A stretch of 26,287 bases of DNA. Origin: an uncultured Muribaculaceae bacterium. GTDB taxonomy: Bacteria > Bacteroidota > Bacteroidia > Bacteroidales > Muribaculaceae. Positions 14,913-23,471 of this stretch are shown here, piece by piece. The notes under the pieces were generated by a model that saw only the letters and a list, made by a program, of their open reading frames with translations, made no database searches and was not told the DNA's origin. A program made the position numbers and the translations under genes. The DNA is taken from the NCBI GenBank assembly GCA_910588035.1, contig CAJUPY010000027.1:1-26287 (forward strand), written 5' to 3'. Position 1 is the first letter of the stretch, and each line of letters begins with the position of its first letter.

Positions 14913-15755
14913 TTATTTTTCGGCTGCTGTCACGCGGGTGCGGTTGTTGAAGTTGCGGTCGAAGAACATCAGTTGATAGAGAATGGCGTTGCTCCAGTAG
15001 GGTTGAGAGTGTCGTCCGGGTCGGGAGATGTAGTCATGTTTTATGCCGTCTTCGAGGAGCTGTCGGTGGAGGTTGTCGTTGACGGGTTTGAAGAAATCAG
15101 ATTCGCCGCAGTCAAAGATGATGTTCAACTGTCCGGGTTTCAGTTGTCGGGCGATGTTGGTAACGGAGTGTCTGTTCCAGGTTTCCCGGTTTTGGGCGTA
15201 TTTGCCGAGTGTCCGGTCCATTTTCCATTTGTCGGGAAATTTAGTTATGTCGACCCCCCCGCTTGTGCTTCCGGCGTTGCCGAAGATGTCGCTGTTTCTG
15301 ATCGCGAGATAGAGTGCGCCGTGTCCACCCATGCTTAGTCCGGTTATCGCTCTTTTAGAGGGGTCGTCTATGGTCGGGTAGTGGCTGTCGATGTATGGTA
15401 CGAGAGTCTTGACGATGAAGCTCTCCATTTTCATTTTGTTGTTCAGGGGTGAGTCCCAGTACCAGCTGTCGCGTCCGTCGGGGCAGACGAAGATCATGCC
15501 GTAGTGTGTCGCGAGGCTGTCGAGATTCTGGAGTTTAGGCCATGTTGTGTAGTCGCCTGAATATCCGTTGAGGAGGTATACGGTCGGGAATCGGCGGGTG
15601 TTTCCGTCTTTGAGTGCTTGCTCGGGTTGCACGACTGTGACTTTCAGCGGAGATGCGAGGTAGCGTGATGCTATGGCCAGAGTGTCGGCCTGGTTTCGGG
15701 CGGTCATTGACAAAACCGCCGCGAGGGTTGTCAGGGTAAGGAGAAATTTTTTCAT
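14913..15755 (-). CDS. Secreted alpha/beta-hydrolase esterase (esterase D / tributyrin esterase type)
   Basis: A 280-residue exported esterase. A signal peptide (MKKFLLTLTTLAAVLSMTA) is followed by an esterase fold: TVYLLNGYSGDYTTW, the nucleophile elbow GLSMGGHGAL (Ser141), DCGESDFF (acid near Asp220) and RPGRHSQPYW (His249). Relatives are S-formylglutathione-hydrolase-like and carbohydrate-esterase-1-like enzymes, so the substrate may be an acyl ester on a polysaccharide, but this is not fixed by the sequence. Its start overlaps the MscS stop by 4 nt (ATGA), making it the last gene of the pepT-miaA operon. Confidence 0.88.
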   Translation of the reverse strand: MKKFLLTLTTLAAVLSMTARNQADTLAIASRYLASPLKVTVVQPEQALKDGNTRRFPTVYLLNGYSGDYTTWPKLQNLDSLATHYGMIFVCPDGRDSWYWDSPLNNKMKMESFIVKTLVPYIDSHYPTIDDPSKRAITGLSMGGHGALYLAIRNSDIFGNAGSTSGGVDITKFPDKWKMDRTLGKYAQNRETWNRHSVTNIARQLKPGQLNIIFDCGESDFFKPVNDNLHRQLLEDGIKHDYISRPGRHSQPYWSNAILYQLMFFDRNFNNRTRVTAAEK

Positions 15756-16978
15756 TTATCGGGGTTTGTTTGTTGTGACGATGTTGATTCGGTGTCAGTA
15801 GCGGGTGTGAGATGTATGTCGAGCTGCGGGAAGGGGAAGTTTGCACCGGCCCGGGGCAGCTCGTTGTAGAAACGTTCGTTGTAGCAGTAGAAAACGTCCC
15901 AGTAGAGGTTTGTGGGTACCCACGCTTTTATCGAGAGTTCGACGGCAGAGTCGGCGAGCGAGTTCACGACAACCGACGGCGAGCGGTCGATTTTCGATGC
16001 TGCTTCGTTTAGCAGAGCCTGTCGGCGGTCTTTCCATTTTCCGACCACTCGTGTCATTTTTCCACGGTTGGTGAAGAGTTTTCTCCACCAAGATACGTGT
16101 CTTGGGGCCGGGGTCTCGACGATTTCTTCCTCGACATCGTCGACATCATCACGCGAGGGTTGACCGTGGAGGTCGTAGGCGGTTGCGGTTGTCTGGTCGG
16201 TTTTGTCGTCGTCGAGAGGTTTTTCGGCGATGTTCCGCAGATGTTCGGTCACAGTTCCCTTTACAATGCGCCTGTCAGAGGCGAACATCTCTATTATAGC
16301 CGCGCGAACCGGTTGGATTTTGTCGCCGTAGGAAATGCCGACTGTCCATGAGACACGCCGGTAGTCTTCTCGCGACCAGTTGTTTATGCTTGCGGTCGAG
16401 AGAGATCCGTTGGGGATTATGATCGATTTGTTGTCGGGGGTGTTGATTATGGTGTGGAATATCTGGATTTCCCGGACGGTTCCGGAGTATCCCTGAGCCT
16501 CGATGTAGTCACCGACCTTGTAGGGTTTGAGCAGCAGGATGAGGACACCTCCGGCAAAATTCTGAAGCGTTCCGCTCAGCGCCATGCCGATTGCGACACC
16601 GGCCGAGGCGAACAGGGCGAGGAATGAGCTTGTCTCGATTCCGAGGATTCCGATGCAGGTTACGATCAGAATGAAGTAGAGGACGATGCGTATGAAGCTG
16701 AGGATGAAGGTTGCGAGCGAGGGATCGACTTTGCGTCGGAGCAGGATCATAGCCACGATGTTGTGTATTTTCGTGATTATGAATTTTCCGGCGTAGAAGA
16801 CGATGACAGCGATCAGAATGTTGATTGCCAGCTCGACGACACCCGAGACAAATTTGTTGAGAAGCTCGTCGAGGGAGAGTGATTTCAGTTCTCTGAGCTG
16901 CTCTTTAGGGTCGGGAATGTTTGCCGGCATCACGGGTTGGTCGATCTGCACGAAGGTAATGAATTCAGAAAGTCTCAT
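15752..16978 (-). CDS. Mechanosensitive ion channel, MscS family, with a cytoplasmic insertion
   Basis: A 408-residue MscS-type channel for release of solutes under hypo-osmotic stress. A first helix lies near residues 48-66, further helices follow, and the pore-lining helix reads ASAGVAIGMALSGTLQNFAGGVLILLLKPYKVGD. The beta domain follows (VGDYIEAQGYSGTVREIQIFHTII, IIIPNGSL). In the cytoplasmic alpha/beta domain, about 95 residues are inserted between MFASDRRI and PSVVVNSLADSAVELSIKAWV. The insert has an acidic stretch (DDVDDVEEEIVETP) then a basic one (SWWRKLFTNRGKMTRVVGKWKDRRQ). It overlaps both neighbours by 4 nt, downstream of the C11 peptidase and upstream of the esterase. Confidence 0.93.
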   Translation of the reverse strand: MRLSEFITFVQIDQPVMPANIPDPKEQLRELKSLSLDELLNKFVSGVVELAINILIAVIVFYAGKFIITKIHNIVAMILLRRKVDPSLATFILSFIRIVLYFILIVTCIGILGIETSSFLALFASAGVAIGMALSGTLQNFAGGVLILLLKPYKVGDYIEAQGYSGTVREIQIFHTIINTPDNKSIIIPNGSLSTASINNWSREDYRRVSWTVGISYGDKIQPVRAAIIEMFASDRRIVKGTVTEHLRNIAEKPLDDDKTDQTTATAYDLHGQPSRDDVDDVEEEIVETPAPRHVSWWRKLFTNRGKMTRVVGKWKDRRQALLNEAASKIDRSPSVVVNSLADSAVELSIKAWVPTNLYWDVFYCYNERFYNELPRAGANFPFPQLDIHLTPATDTESTSSQQTNPDK

Positions 16979-18129
16979 TTTTGCATCGGTTGATATTTGG
17001 CCACGTCTTTATACCACTGCAGGGTTGAGTATCCGCTGTTGTCTGAAGCCGCGGGGCTGCTCAGAATGTAGGTCGAAAGCCCGCAGTGAGGGTCGAGCGG
17101 CATTCCGAGCATCGATTCGGTCGCACCGGCATAGATTACGGCGCGGTCGAGAGCATCGTGCCAGCTTTTGTCGGCGGGTGACATTGCGTCGACAAAATGA
17201 CCCAGGTCAGAATAATAACGGAAACTGTAGTCAAGAGGTTTAGGCGTGTAATTGTCGGGATAGGCTGACGAACGGTAAATGCGGGCAGTCTCGCGAGCGA
17301 GATCGTCGAGTGCGCCGGTTGAGATTACGCTGACGGTGCACCATAGATGTTCGATTGCGGGTCGTGAGCGGTAGTATTCGACGGTCGATCTGGCAGCGGC
17401 TACCAGATCGGGTTTTGTCGATGTCAGGTATCGCATGTTCAGGTCGTAGGGCATTCCGTTTGCCGGCATCTGCGCGGCGGAGGCTACGAAAGCGGGAGTG
17501 ACGTTCCGGAGTTCGTATGCGACTTCGACGGCCGCCATGTTGCAGACGTCGGCATAGACGAAGCTGAACGGTGTTGTCTCCAGGGCAGATCGCAGCGATT
17601 TTATGTTCATCTGTTTTCCACGGTCGTCACCGTAGGAGCGCGGTTTTTTTGATGAGGTCGAGAGTGTTGGTTCGTCAATTCCGGTCTCGAGCCATCCGGT
17701 GGCGTGACTCCAGAGAATCAGTCCGTAGTCATCGGCGGGCGCGAGTGAGCGCATGTCGTCGAAAACTTCAGTCATTCGGTTGATTGAGACGGAATATGTT
17801 TCGGGGGAATATCGTTTCAGTGTCTTGAAGCCTTTTTTTGTGAGTTCTTTCAGTTGTATCTCACCTTTCCGCGGGTGGTGGTAGACGAGCCATCGGGAGT
17901 TTGCGAGGTTTCCTTTTGAGGCGGCAAGTTTCATTTCGTCGAGGTCGCGTTGGTCAAACGAGCGGGGGTCTTCGGGGTCATCCGAAGGGTCTCCGAGATT
18001 GTTGCTTGCGATCATGTAGACCAGAATGGTCCGGTCGGTGGTCTGTGGCGCCGGGTCATTTTTTTTCTCGCACGCCTGGAGTGACAATGCGAGAATGACG
18101 GAGATCAGTATGTTGGAAATGAGTCTCAT
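16975..18129 (-). CDS. Clostripain-family (C11) cysteine peptidase lipoprotein
   Basis: A 384-residue envelope lipoprotein (lipobox LQAC, Cys20) of the clostripain/C11 peptidase family. The N-terminal TILVYMIASNNLGD strand is typical. The catalytic dyad is visible as His142 in LILWSHATGW and Cys196 in VYADVCNMAAVEVAYELR. C11 enzymes cleave after Arg or Lys and often need autoprocessing; the usual propeptide cleavage site cannot be located with certainty. The gene starts 33 nt after miaA and ends in a 4-nt overlap with the MscS gene. Its target protein is unknown. Confidence 0.9.
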   Translation of the reverse strand: MRLISNILISVILALSLQACEKKNDPAPQTTDRTILVYMIASNNLGDPSDDPEDPRSFDQRDLDEMKLAASKGNLANSRWLVYHHPRKGEIQLKELTKKGFKTLKRYSPETYSVSINRMTEVFDDMRSLAPADDYGLILWSHATGWLETGIDEPTLSTSSKKPRSYGDDRGKQMNIKSLRSALETTPFSFVYADVCNMAAVEVAYELRNVTPAFVASAAQMPANGMPYDLNMRYLTSTKPDLVAAARSTVEYYRSRPAIEHLWCTVSVISTGALDDLARETARIYRSSAYPDNYTPKPLDYSFRYYSDLGHFVDAMSPADKSWHDALDRAVIYAGATESMLGMPLDPHCGLSTYILSSPAASDNSGYSTLQWYKDVAKYQPMQK

Positions 18130-18162
18130 GTGTGGTCTGGTGATTTACGAAGATATTGAGGT

Positions 18163-19056
18163 TTATTGACATTCAGACAATATGGCGTCGGCGGCCCCGT
18201 CGGGTTTCAGCCATGTTATCTGAGGGTCTCGTTTGAGCCAGGTGAGCTGTTTTTTTGCGTATACGCGTGTGTTTTTGGCGATTCGTGCAATTGCGGCCGG
18301 TCGGTCGATAAGCCCGTCAAACATGGCGAACAGCTCTTTGTAGCCGACGGTGTTGAGAGAGTTGAGGTGGCGTCGGGAGTAGACGGCGCGAGCTTCCTGC
18401 TCGAGTCCGTCGGCGATCATTTTGTCGACCCTTCTGTTGATGCGGTCAAACAAGGTTTCACGCGGCATGTCGACGGCAAATTTCATTATCCGGAACGGAC
18501 GTTGCCGGATGGCACCTGTTCGCAATTGAGAGTAGGGTTTCCCTGACTGGTAGATTATCTCGATTGCGTGAATCAGCCGTTTGTGGTTGTTGAGATCGAC
18601 CTGACGGTAGTATACCGGATCGAGTTCGAGCAGTTCGAGTCTGAGTTGCTGCAGGCCACCACGGTCGAAGATTTCGGTCGCTCGCCGCCGGTTTTCGACG
18701 GAAATCTCCGGCAGGTCGTCGATTCCGCGGCATACGGCGTCGACATACATCATCGATCCTCCGCACATTACGGCGTATGGCGATCGTTGCCAGAGTTGAG
18801 GCAGGAGCGAGAGGACGTCAGATTCGAAGCAAGCGGCACTGTAGTATTCGTCGAGGTTCTTTATTCCGACAAAATGGTGAGGCACGGCCGCCATTTCCTC
18901 AGGAGTGGGGGCGGCAGTGCCAATCGGAATCTCACGAAAAATCTGTCTGGAATCGGCCGAGATTATCTCACACGACAGTCTTCGGGCCACTTCGACGGCA
19001 ATCGCCGATTTGCCCGATGCTGTCGGACCGGTGATCACGATCAGCCGCGGAGTCAT
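18163..19056 (-). CDS. miaA: tRNA dimethylallyltransferase
   Basis: A 297-residue MiaA that transfers a dimethylallyl group to A37 of tRNAs reading UNN codons, the first step toward ms2i6A. The P-loop GPTASGKS is at residues 10-17, followed by EIISADSRQIFREIPIGTAAPTPEE, the family signature with catalytic Asp. Further matches are VMCGGSMMYVDAVCRGIDDLP, NNHKRLIHAIEI and NTVGYKELF. Its start overlaps the pepT stop by 4 nt (ATGA). It lacks any extra domain and has the usual length. Confidence 0.96.
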   Translation of the reverse strand: MTPRLIVITGPTASGKSAIAVEVARRLSCEIISADSRQIFREIPIGTAAPTPEEMAAVPHHFVGIKNLDEYYSAACFESDVLSLLPQLWQRSPYAVMCGGSMMYVDAVCRGIDDLPEISVENRRRATEIFDRGGLQQLRLELLELDPVYYRQVDLNNHKRLIHAIEIIYQSGKPYSQLRTGAIRQRPFRIMKFAVDMPRETLFDRINRRVDKMIADGLEQEARAVYSRRHLNSLNTVGYKELFAMFDGLIDRPAAIARIAKNTRVYAKKQLTWLKRDPQITWLKPDGAADAILSECQ

Positions 19057-20276
19057 CGGCGTTGGGCCACCAGACGAGCTATCTCGACAATCACGCGGGT
19101 CGCTTTTTCCATGGAGGGAATGGGGATGAACTCATAGCGGCCGTGGAAGTTGAGGCCTCCGGCGAAGATGTTCGGGCAAGGTAGTCCTTTGAACGAGAGC
19201 TGTGCACCGTCTGTTCCTCCACGAATCGGAACGACGTGGGGTGTGACGCCAGCGTCGCGCATTGCTTGCTCGGCTATGTCGACGATGTATTTCACGGGTT
19301 CGATCTTCTCCCTCATGTTGTAGTATTGATCTTTTATCTCGATCGAGGCGCAGTCGGGGAACTCGTTGTTAATTTTGCGTGTGAGGTGCTCGAGTTCTTT
19401 CTTTCGTCGTTCGAACCGGTCACGGTCGTGGTCACGGATGATGTAGGTCAGGACAGTTTTCTCGACCGAACCCTCGATAGAGACGAGGTGGTAGAAGCCT
19501 TCATAGTCTTCGGTGTGTTCGGGGGTCTCCCAACGTGGCAGCATTATGACAAACTGGTTTGCGATTCTGATTGAGTTGATCATTTTGTGTTTCGCGTAAC
19601 CCGGGTGTACGTTACGGCCGATGAAAGTCACTTTTGCGACTGCGGCGTTGAAGTTCTCATACTCGAGCTCGCCGATCTCTCCTCCGTCCATTGTATATGC
19701 CCAGTCACATCCGAAACGCTTGACATCGAACTTGTGGGCACCTTGTCCGATTTCTTCGTCGGGGTTGAATGCGATTCTGATGTCACCGTGTTTGATCTCG
19801 GGGTGTTGCTGAAGGTAGTCGACAGCGGTTATTATTTCGGCTATTCCGGCTTTGTCGTCAGCACCGAGGAGGGTTGTTCCGTCGGTCACGATGAGGTCTT
19901 GTCCCTCGTATTTTGTCAGTTCGGGAAATTGTTCGGGCGACAGGACGATTCGGGCGGCGGAGTTGAGCACGATGTCTTTTCCGTCGTAGTTTTTGACGAT
20001 GCGTGGGGAGACGTGGTGTCCGGACATGTCGGGTGATGTGTCGAGGTGGGCAATGAATCCGACTGTTGGCACTTTCTCGGTTACATTTCCTGGCAGAGTG
20101 GCCATCAGGTAGCCATTCTCATCAAGAGAAATGTCTCTGAGATTCATTGATTTAAGGACTGATTCCAGATATTGGGCGAACTCCATTTGCCCCGGAGTTG
20201 ACGGGGTCATGTTTGTCAGCTCGTCGCTCTGGGTGTCAAATTTGACGTATTGCAGAAAGCGGTCGACAACGTTCAT
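19053..20276 (-). CDS. pepT: Peptidase T (tripeptide aminopeptidase)
   Basis: A 407-residue M20 metallopeptidase that removes N-terminal residues from tripeptides in the cytoplasm. Zinc-site and catalytic motifs are present: VGFIAHLDTSPDMSG, TLLGADDKAG, NPDEEIGQGAHKF, YTMDGGEIGELEYENFNAA and GLNFHGRYEFIP with the last His ligand. The start at 20276 (MNVVDRFLQYVKFDTQS) gives the normal length; the 23 codons before it are leader. A minus-strand TATCTTTG box lies 25 nt upstream. It is first in the operon pepT-miaA-C11-mscS-esterase. Confidence 0.95.
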   Translation of the reverse strand: MNVVDRFLQYVKFDTQSDELTNMTPSTPGQMEFAQYLESVLKSMNLRDISLDENGYLMATLPGNVTEKVPTVGFIAHLDTSPDMSGHHVSPRIVKNYDGKDIVLNSAARIVLSPEQFPELTKYEGQDLIVTDGTTLLGADDKAGIAEIITAVDYLQQHPEIKHGDIRIAFNPDEEIGQGAHKFDVKRFGCDWAYTMDGGEIGELEYENFNAAVAKVTFIGRNVHPGYAKHKMINSIRIANQFVIMLPRWETPEHTEDYEGFYHLVSIEGSVEKTVLTYIIRDHDRDRFERRKKELEHLTRKINNEFPDCASIEIKDQYYNMREKIEPVKYIVDIAEQAMRDAGVTPHVVPIRGGTDGAQLSFKGLPCPNIFAGGLNFHGRYEFIPIPSMEKATRVIVEIARLVAQRR

Positions 20277-20301
20277 TTTGCGATTTGATTTAAAATTTGC
20301 A

Positions 20302-20309
20302 CAAAGATA
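20302..20309 (-). promoter_or_regulatory. -7 box (TATCTTTG) for the pepT operon
   Basis: The minus strand reads TATCTTTG, a TAnnTTTG match, 25 nt before the pepT start. A clear -33 TTTG is missing. It lies 23 nt from an oppositely directed -7 box, forming a compact divergent promoter region. Confidence 0.5.
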
Positions 20310-20332
20310 GCTATTTATCACGGTTTTTTTGT

Positions 20333-20340
20333 TATATTTG
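20333..20340 (+). promoter_or_regulatory. -7 box (TATATTTG) for the four-gene envelope cluster
   Basis: TATATTTG matches TAnnTTTG on the plus strand and would start transcription near 20347, leaving a leader of about 80 nt before the first membrane-anchored protein gene. No TTTG is seen at the normal -33 distance. Confidence 0.5.
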
Positions 20341-20426
20341 CCCAAAATGTCAAGTCTAATAGAGCGTTAAACGCAAACACACTCTAAAATACACGGAAAA
20401 TAAACCCAATTAAATTATCACATATC

Positions 20427-21188
20427 ATGAAAACTGATTTTAGATTTTTAGTGCTGATGCTTTTAGTGGCAGGGTGCGGCATGATTTCTCCGGAAGTCAG
20501 AGGCGGAGAGAGGGTCAGGCTTGACCAGTCGATGATATTGAATGTGCCAGACGATTATCAGACGGTCGACAATCCGAAGGTTGTCTGGTTCGGACAGAAG
20601 AGCGACGACGCGTCGGTTTATGCGGTCATCAACACTGTCAATATGTCGGATTTTGACGAGAGCAAGGTTTTTGCACATTTAGATACGATGTTGTTCAATT
20701 TGTCGGCATTTGAACAGGTGGACACCAAGCAGGAGTCGTGGCACGATCTGTCGCGTAACTACATGATTAAAAAATATGTCGGCAAGGAAGACACTACCAA
20801 ACATCTGGCGACCTATACGTTCTACTCGTTCACTCGCCCCTACGCGATGTTGGTCAACTATGGAAAGGAAGAGAATTACAAAGAGGTCGAGTCACTTGGC
20901 GACGGCTTGTCGAAGGCGGAGGTCGGCGGATGGAGACAGCTTTTGGTTTTCTGGAAGTTTTCGAAAGGAGTCTTGTGTGCCATATTTTTGATCAGCATCT
21001 TTTTACCGTCGTTGTTGAAAAAACTTCTCGGACAGGGTGTGGCGGTTGTTCTGACGATACTGATCGCGTGGGGTCTGATTTTTTATTGCATGTGGGGTTT
21101 TCCGGTGGCTCTCGTAATTTCGCTGGTGGTGACCTTGCTCACGTCGGTCATCGCCTCATGTTATTCTCTTTCTGAAATACTTGATTAA
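20427..21188 (+). CDS. Uncharacterised lipoprotein-like protein with C-terminal membrane helices
   Basis: I do not recognise the family. The 253-residue protein starts with an SPII-type signal (lipobox LVAGC, Cys17). An extracytoplasmic domain of about 140 residues follows (SMILNVPDDYQTVDNPKVVW, later ATYTFYSFTRPYAMLVNYG), then a membrane-anchor part from about 185 with two or three hydrophobic segments (VLCAIFLISIFLPSLL, VAVVLTILIAWGLIFYCMW, VALVISLVVTLLTSVIA). A lipid anchor and C-terminal helices in one protein are an unusual pair, so the N-terminal signal may instead be a plain signal. The next gene, 20 nt downstream, has the same layout and looks like a distant paralog. Function unknown. 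Confidence 0.8.
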   Translation: MKTDFRFLVLMLLVAGCGMISPEVRGGERVRLDQSMILNVPDDYQTVDNPKVVWFGQKSDDASVYAVINTVNMSDFDESKVFAHLDTMLFNLSAFEQVDTKQESWHDLSRNYMIKKYVGKEDTTKHLATYTFYSFTRPYAMLVNYGKEENYKEVESLGDGLSKAEVGGWRQLLVFWKFSKGVLCAIFLISIFLPSLLKKLLGQGVAVVLTILIAWGLIFYCMWGFPVALVISLVVTLLTSVIASCYSLSEILD

Positions 21189-21208
21189 TCAACCTAATAT
21201 CAATCTCT

Positions 21209-21949
21209 ATGAAAAGATTTCTGTATGCGGCGATCATTTTGTTTTGCACTATCGATGTTTTTGGAGAGACATTGTCGTTTGGAGACAGCCTGAAGATTAC
21301 CATTCCGGAAAAATTCACCGCCCAGCCCGATTCGATGTATTCCTATATGGGATATGGCTCAGATGGGAGTCTGCTGATTGTCAAGCGTATCGATGTCAAG
21401 GAGTTCAACGGTGGCAAAGCCATTGAAAACGGCGATGAGTTCTCGTTCAACCTCAGGGACTATGACCGTCTGAGCTCAGAAAGCGAAGGCTTTTTTGATT
21501 TCGGCCATGACTACAAGATGAAGACTTACCGTCACTCCAAGAACGGACAGTATCTCTACACCTACACATCGTATATGTATAATTTTCCATATGTGATTCT
21601 CTATGGCTCATCGTCAAAAGCCGATGACGACAAGACGTTGAGCGAGATCGTGTCGACGATAGAGGATGGCGGAGACACGTGGTGGCACCGGTTTCATCTG
21701 TTGTTCTCGCGCTGTTGGGGACCGTTTATTCTTATCTCTCTGATCATGGCCATTATCGTGTCGGCGTCAAAAAGCAATATCGTTCTGATAGCCACGGTAG
21801 GCCTCGGTGCATGGATGTTCTCGCCGGCGTGGGGCGACTGGACGGTTTATGGCGCGGCATTGTTGGCGTATGCGCTGTTGATGCTTCTGATGAAGGTTGT
21901 CGATGTAGAGTCACTTATTAACGGCATAGCTGAAGGTATAGGCGATTAG
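21209..21949 (+). CDS. Uncharacterised exported protein with C-terminal membrane helices (paralog of upstream gene)
   Basis: The family is not recognised. The 246-residue protein has a signal peptide (MKRFLYAAIILFCTIDVFG), an extracytoplasmic domain beginning SLKITIPEKFTAQPDSMYS, and a segment LYTYTSYMYNFPYVILYGSSS that parallels the upstream protein's TYTFYSFTRPYAMLVNYG. After GGDTWWHRFHLL come two or three membrane segments (PFILISLIMAIIVSA, IVLIATVGLGAWMF, AALLAYALLMLLMKVV). The same order of parts and matching landmarks with the upstream gene indicate tandem duplication and divergence. They are probably co-transcribed (20-nt gap). Nothing identifies a ligand or enzyme activity. Confidence 0.8.
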   Translation: MKRFLYAAIILFCTIDVFGETLSFGDSLKITIPEKFTAQPDSMYSYMGYGSDGSLLIVKRIDVKEFNGGKAIENGDEFSFNLRDYDRLSSESEGFFDFGHDYKMKTYRHSKNGQYLYTYTSYMYNFPYVILYGSSSKADDDKTLSEIVSTIEDGGDTWWHRFHLLFSRCWGPFILISLIMAIIVSASKSNIVLIATVGLGAWMFSPAWGDWTVYGAALLAYALLMLLMKVVDVESLINGIAEGIGD

Positions 21950-22004
21950 ACAATCAGACAATAAAAGGGTGGGGCATGACGTTATCTGTATAAAACAGAA
22001 ATTC

Positions 22005-23420
22005 ATGCAATTACGTCAGATATTTTTAACATTAGCAGCCACGGTGGCCGCTTTCATGTTGTCATCGTGTATTGAGGACGGGGTATCGACGAGCGCGGGC
22101 GATCAGCCGACGTTCTCGACCGACACGCTCGACATCGGTGATGTCTTGACCGACGAGGGCACTCCGACCCGCCGTTTCATTGTCTATAACCGTCACGACA
22201 AGATCATCAACATTGACCAGATCGGGTTGAGGGACGATGCCGGCAAGGTGTTCAGGCTTAATGTCGACGGACTGTCGGGTGAGACGTTCACAAACGTCGA
22301 GATTCGCCCCAATGACTCGATTTTTGTGTTTGTCGAGGCTACGTTGCCTGTCAACGGAGTTGACAAACCGGTTGAAGTCAGGTCGCATCTCGATTTTCTC
22401 ACACGCGGGGTCACCAACACTGTTGTCATAACCGCCAGAGGGCAAGATGCCGTCAGGCTGCGCGGTGAGACCATTGAAGCCGACACACGTTTCACGGCCG
22501 ACAAGCCTTATCAGATTTTTGACAGTCTGGTTGTCGCGCCGGGAGTGACTCTGACTCTCGCGCCGGGCACACGGTTGTTGTTTCACGACAAGAAATCGTA
22601 TCTGCGTGTCTATGGCACGTTGAAGAGCCTCGGACGTCCGGGAGCGAATGTCGAGATGACCGGAGACCGCACGGGTTATGTCGCGGCCAAGATTCCCTAC
22701 GAGGTGATGTCGGGCCAGTGGACCGGAGTGAGCTTCATGAAGGGATCACGCGACAACGAGTTGAGATATACGTCGATCCGCAACACGATCGAGGGGGTGA
22801 CGGCCGACGGCTGCGCTTCGTCGCCCGGAGTCACGATCGTGGCGTCGCAGCTGCGCAATTCACAGGGTTATGTTCTGTCGGCGGTCGACACCGACCTGTT
22901 CATCGCGTCGACAGAGCTTGCCGACGCTTCGGCGGGAGTCGTCAGACTGGAGGGTGGCACACACACGATCAACCATTGCACGATAGCCAACTACTATCTG
23001 TTTTCGGCTCTCGGCGGACCGGCGATTCAGTTTGCCCACGTCGACGGTGAGACCGACAATGGGTCGGGACGTCCTTATCTGAAAGCCGAGATAGCCAATT
23101 CGATCGTTTATGGCAACGGATCGGAGTTCAGCCATGGCGACCTGACTGGGTGTGATGTCATGGTGCGCCGCACCTTGATCAGATCGAACGGCAGCGACGA
23201 CGACAACTTCATCGAGTGTCTGTGGGGCATGGATCCGGCCTATTATACCGTTCGCGAGGACTATCATTTCGACTACCGGCTGCGTCCTGAGTCGGAGGCG
23301 ATAGGGCAGGGTGACCCCGGGTTGATGCACAGTGAGTCGGCCGTAGACCGGTATGGTGTCAGACGCGACGCTTCGGCTCCCGATCTCGGAGCCTATGTTT
23401 TCGTGATGCCCGATCTCTGA
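22005..23420 (+). CDS. Beta-helix lipoprotein
   Basis: A 471-residue lipoprotein (lipobox LSSC, Cys22). The first domain (about 35-135) has an Ig-like pattern (FSTDTLDIGDVLTDEGTPTR, FIVYNRHDKIINIDQIGL). From about 155 a right-handed parallel beta-helix follows: VVAPGVTLTLAPGTRLLF, YLRVYGTLKSLG, WTGVSFMKGSRDNELRYTSI, HTINHCTIANYYLF, EIANSIVYGNGSEF. It ends with a capping region PDLGAYVFV typical of such proteins. Beta-helix lipoproteins often bind or cut polysaccharides, but no catalytic residues can be assigned. The ATG at 22005 is preferred over one at 21969 because it starts a normal lipoprotein signal. Part of a four-gene plus-strand group of envelope proteins. Confidence 0.85.
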   Translation: MQLRQIFLTLAATVAAFMLSSCIEDGVSTSAGDQPTFSTDTLDIGDVLTDEGTPTRRFIVYNRHDKIINIDQIGLRDDAGKVFRLNVDGLSGETFTNVEIRPNDSIFVFVEATLPVNGVDKPVEVRSHLDFLTRGVTNTVVITARGQDAVRLRGETIEADTRFTADKPYQIFDSLVVAPGVTLTLAPGTRLLFHDKKSYLRVYGTLKSLGRPGANVEMTGDRTGYVAAKIPYEVMSGQWTGVSFMKGSRDNELRYTSIRNTIEGVTADGCASSPGVTIVASQLRNSQGYVLSAVDTDLFIASTELADASAGVVRLEGGTHTINHCTIANYYLFSALGGPAIQFAHVDGETDNGSGRPYLKAEIANSIVYGNGSEFSHGDLTGCDVMVRRTLIRSNGSDDDNFIECLWGMDPAYYTVREDYHFDYRLRPESEAIGQGDPGLMHSESAVDRYGVRRDASAPDLGAYVFVMPDL

Positions 23421-23471
23421 ACCGTTTGACAATCAGTGGTGTTCAATGGAATATTTTCAAATTCAAGATCT

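Noticed and set aside
22860..23432. 190-codon minus-strand frame opposite the beta-helix gene
   Set aside because: Shadow of the repeat-patterned beta-helix coding sequence; no signal, motif or promoter.
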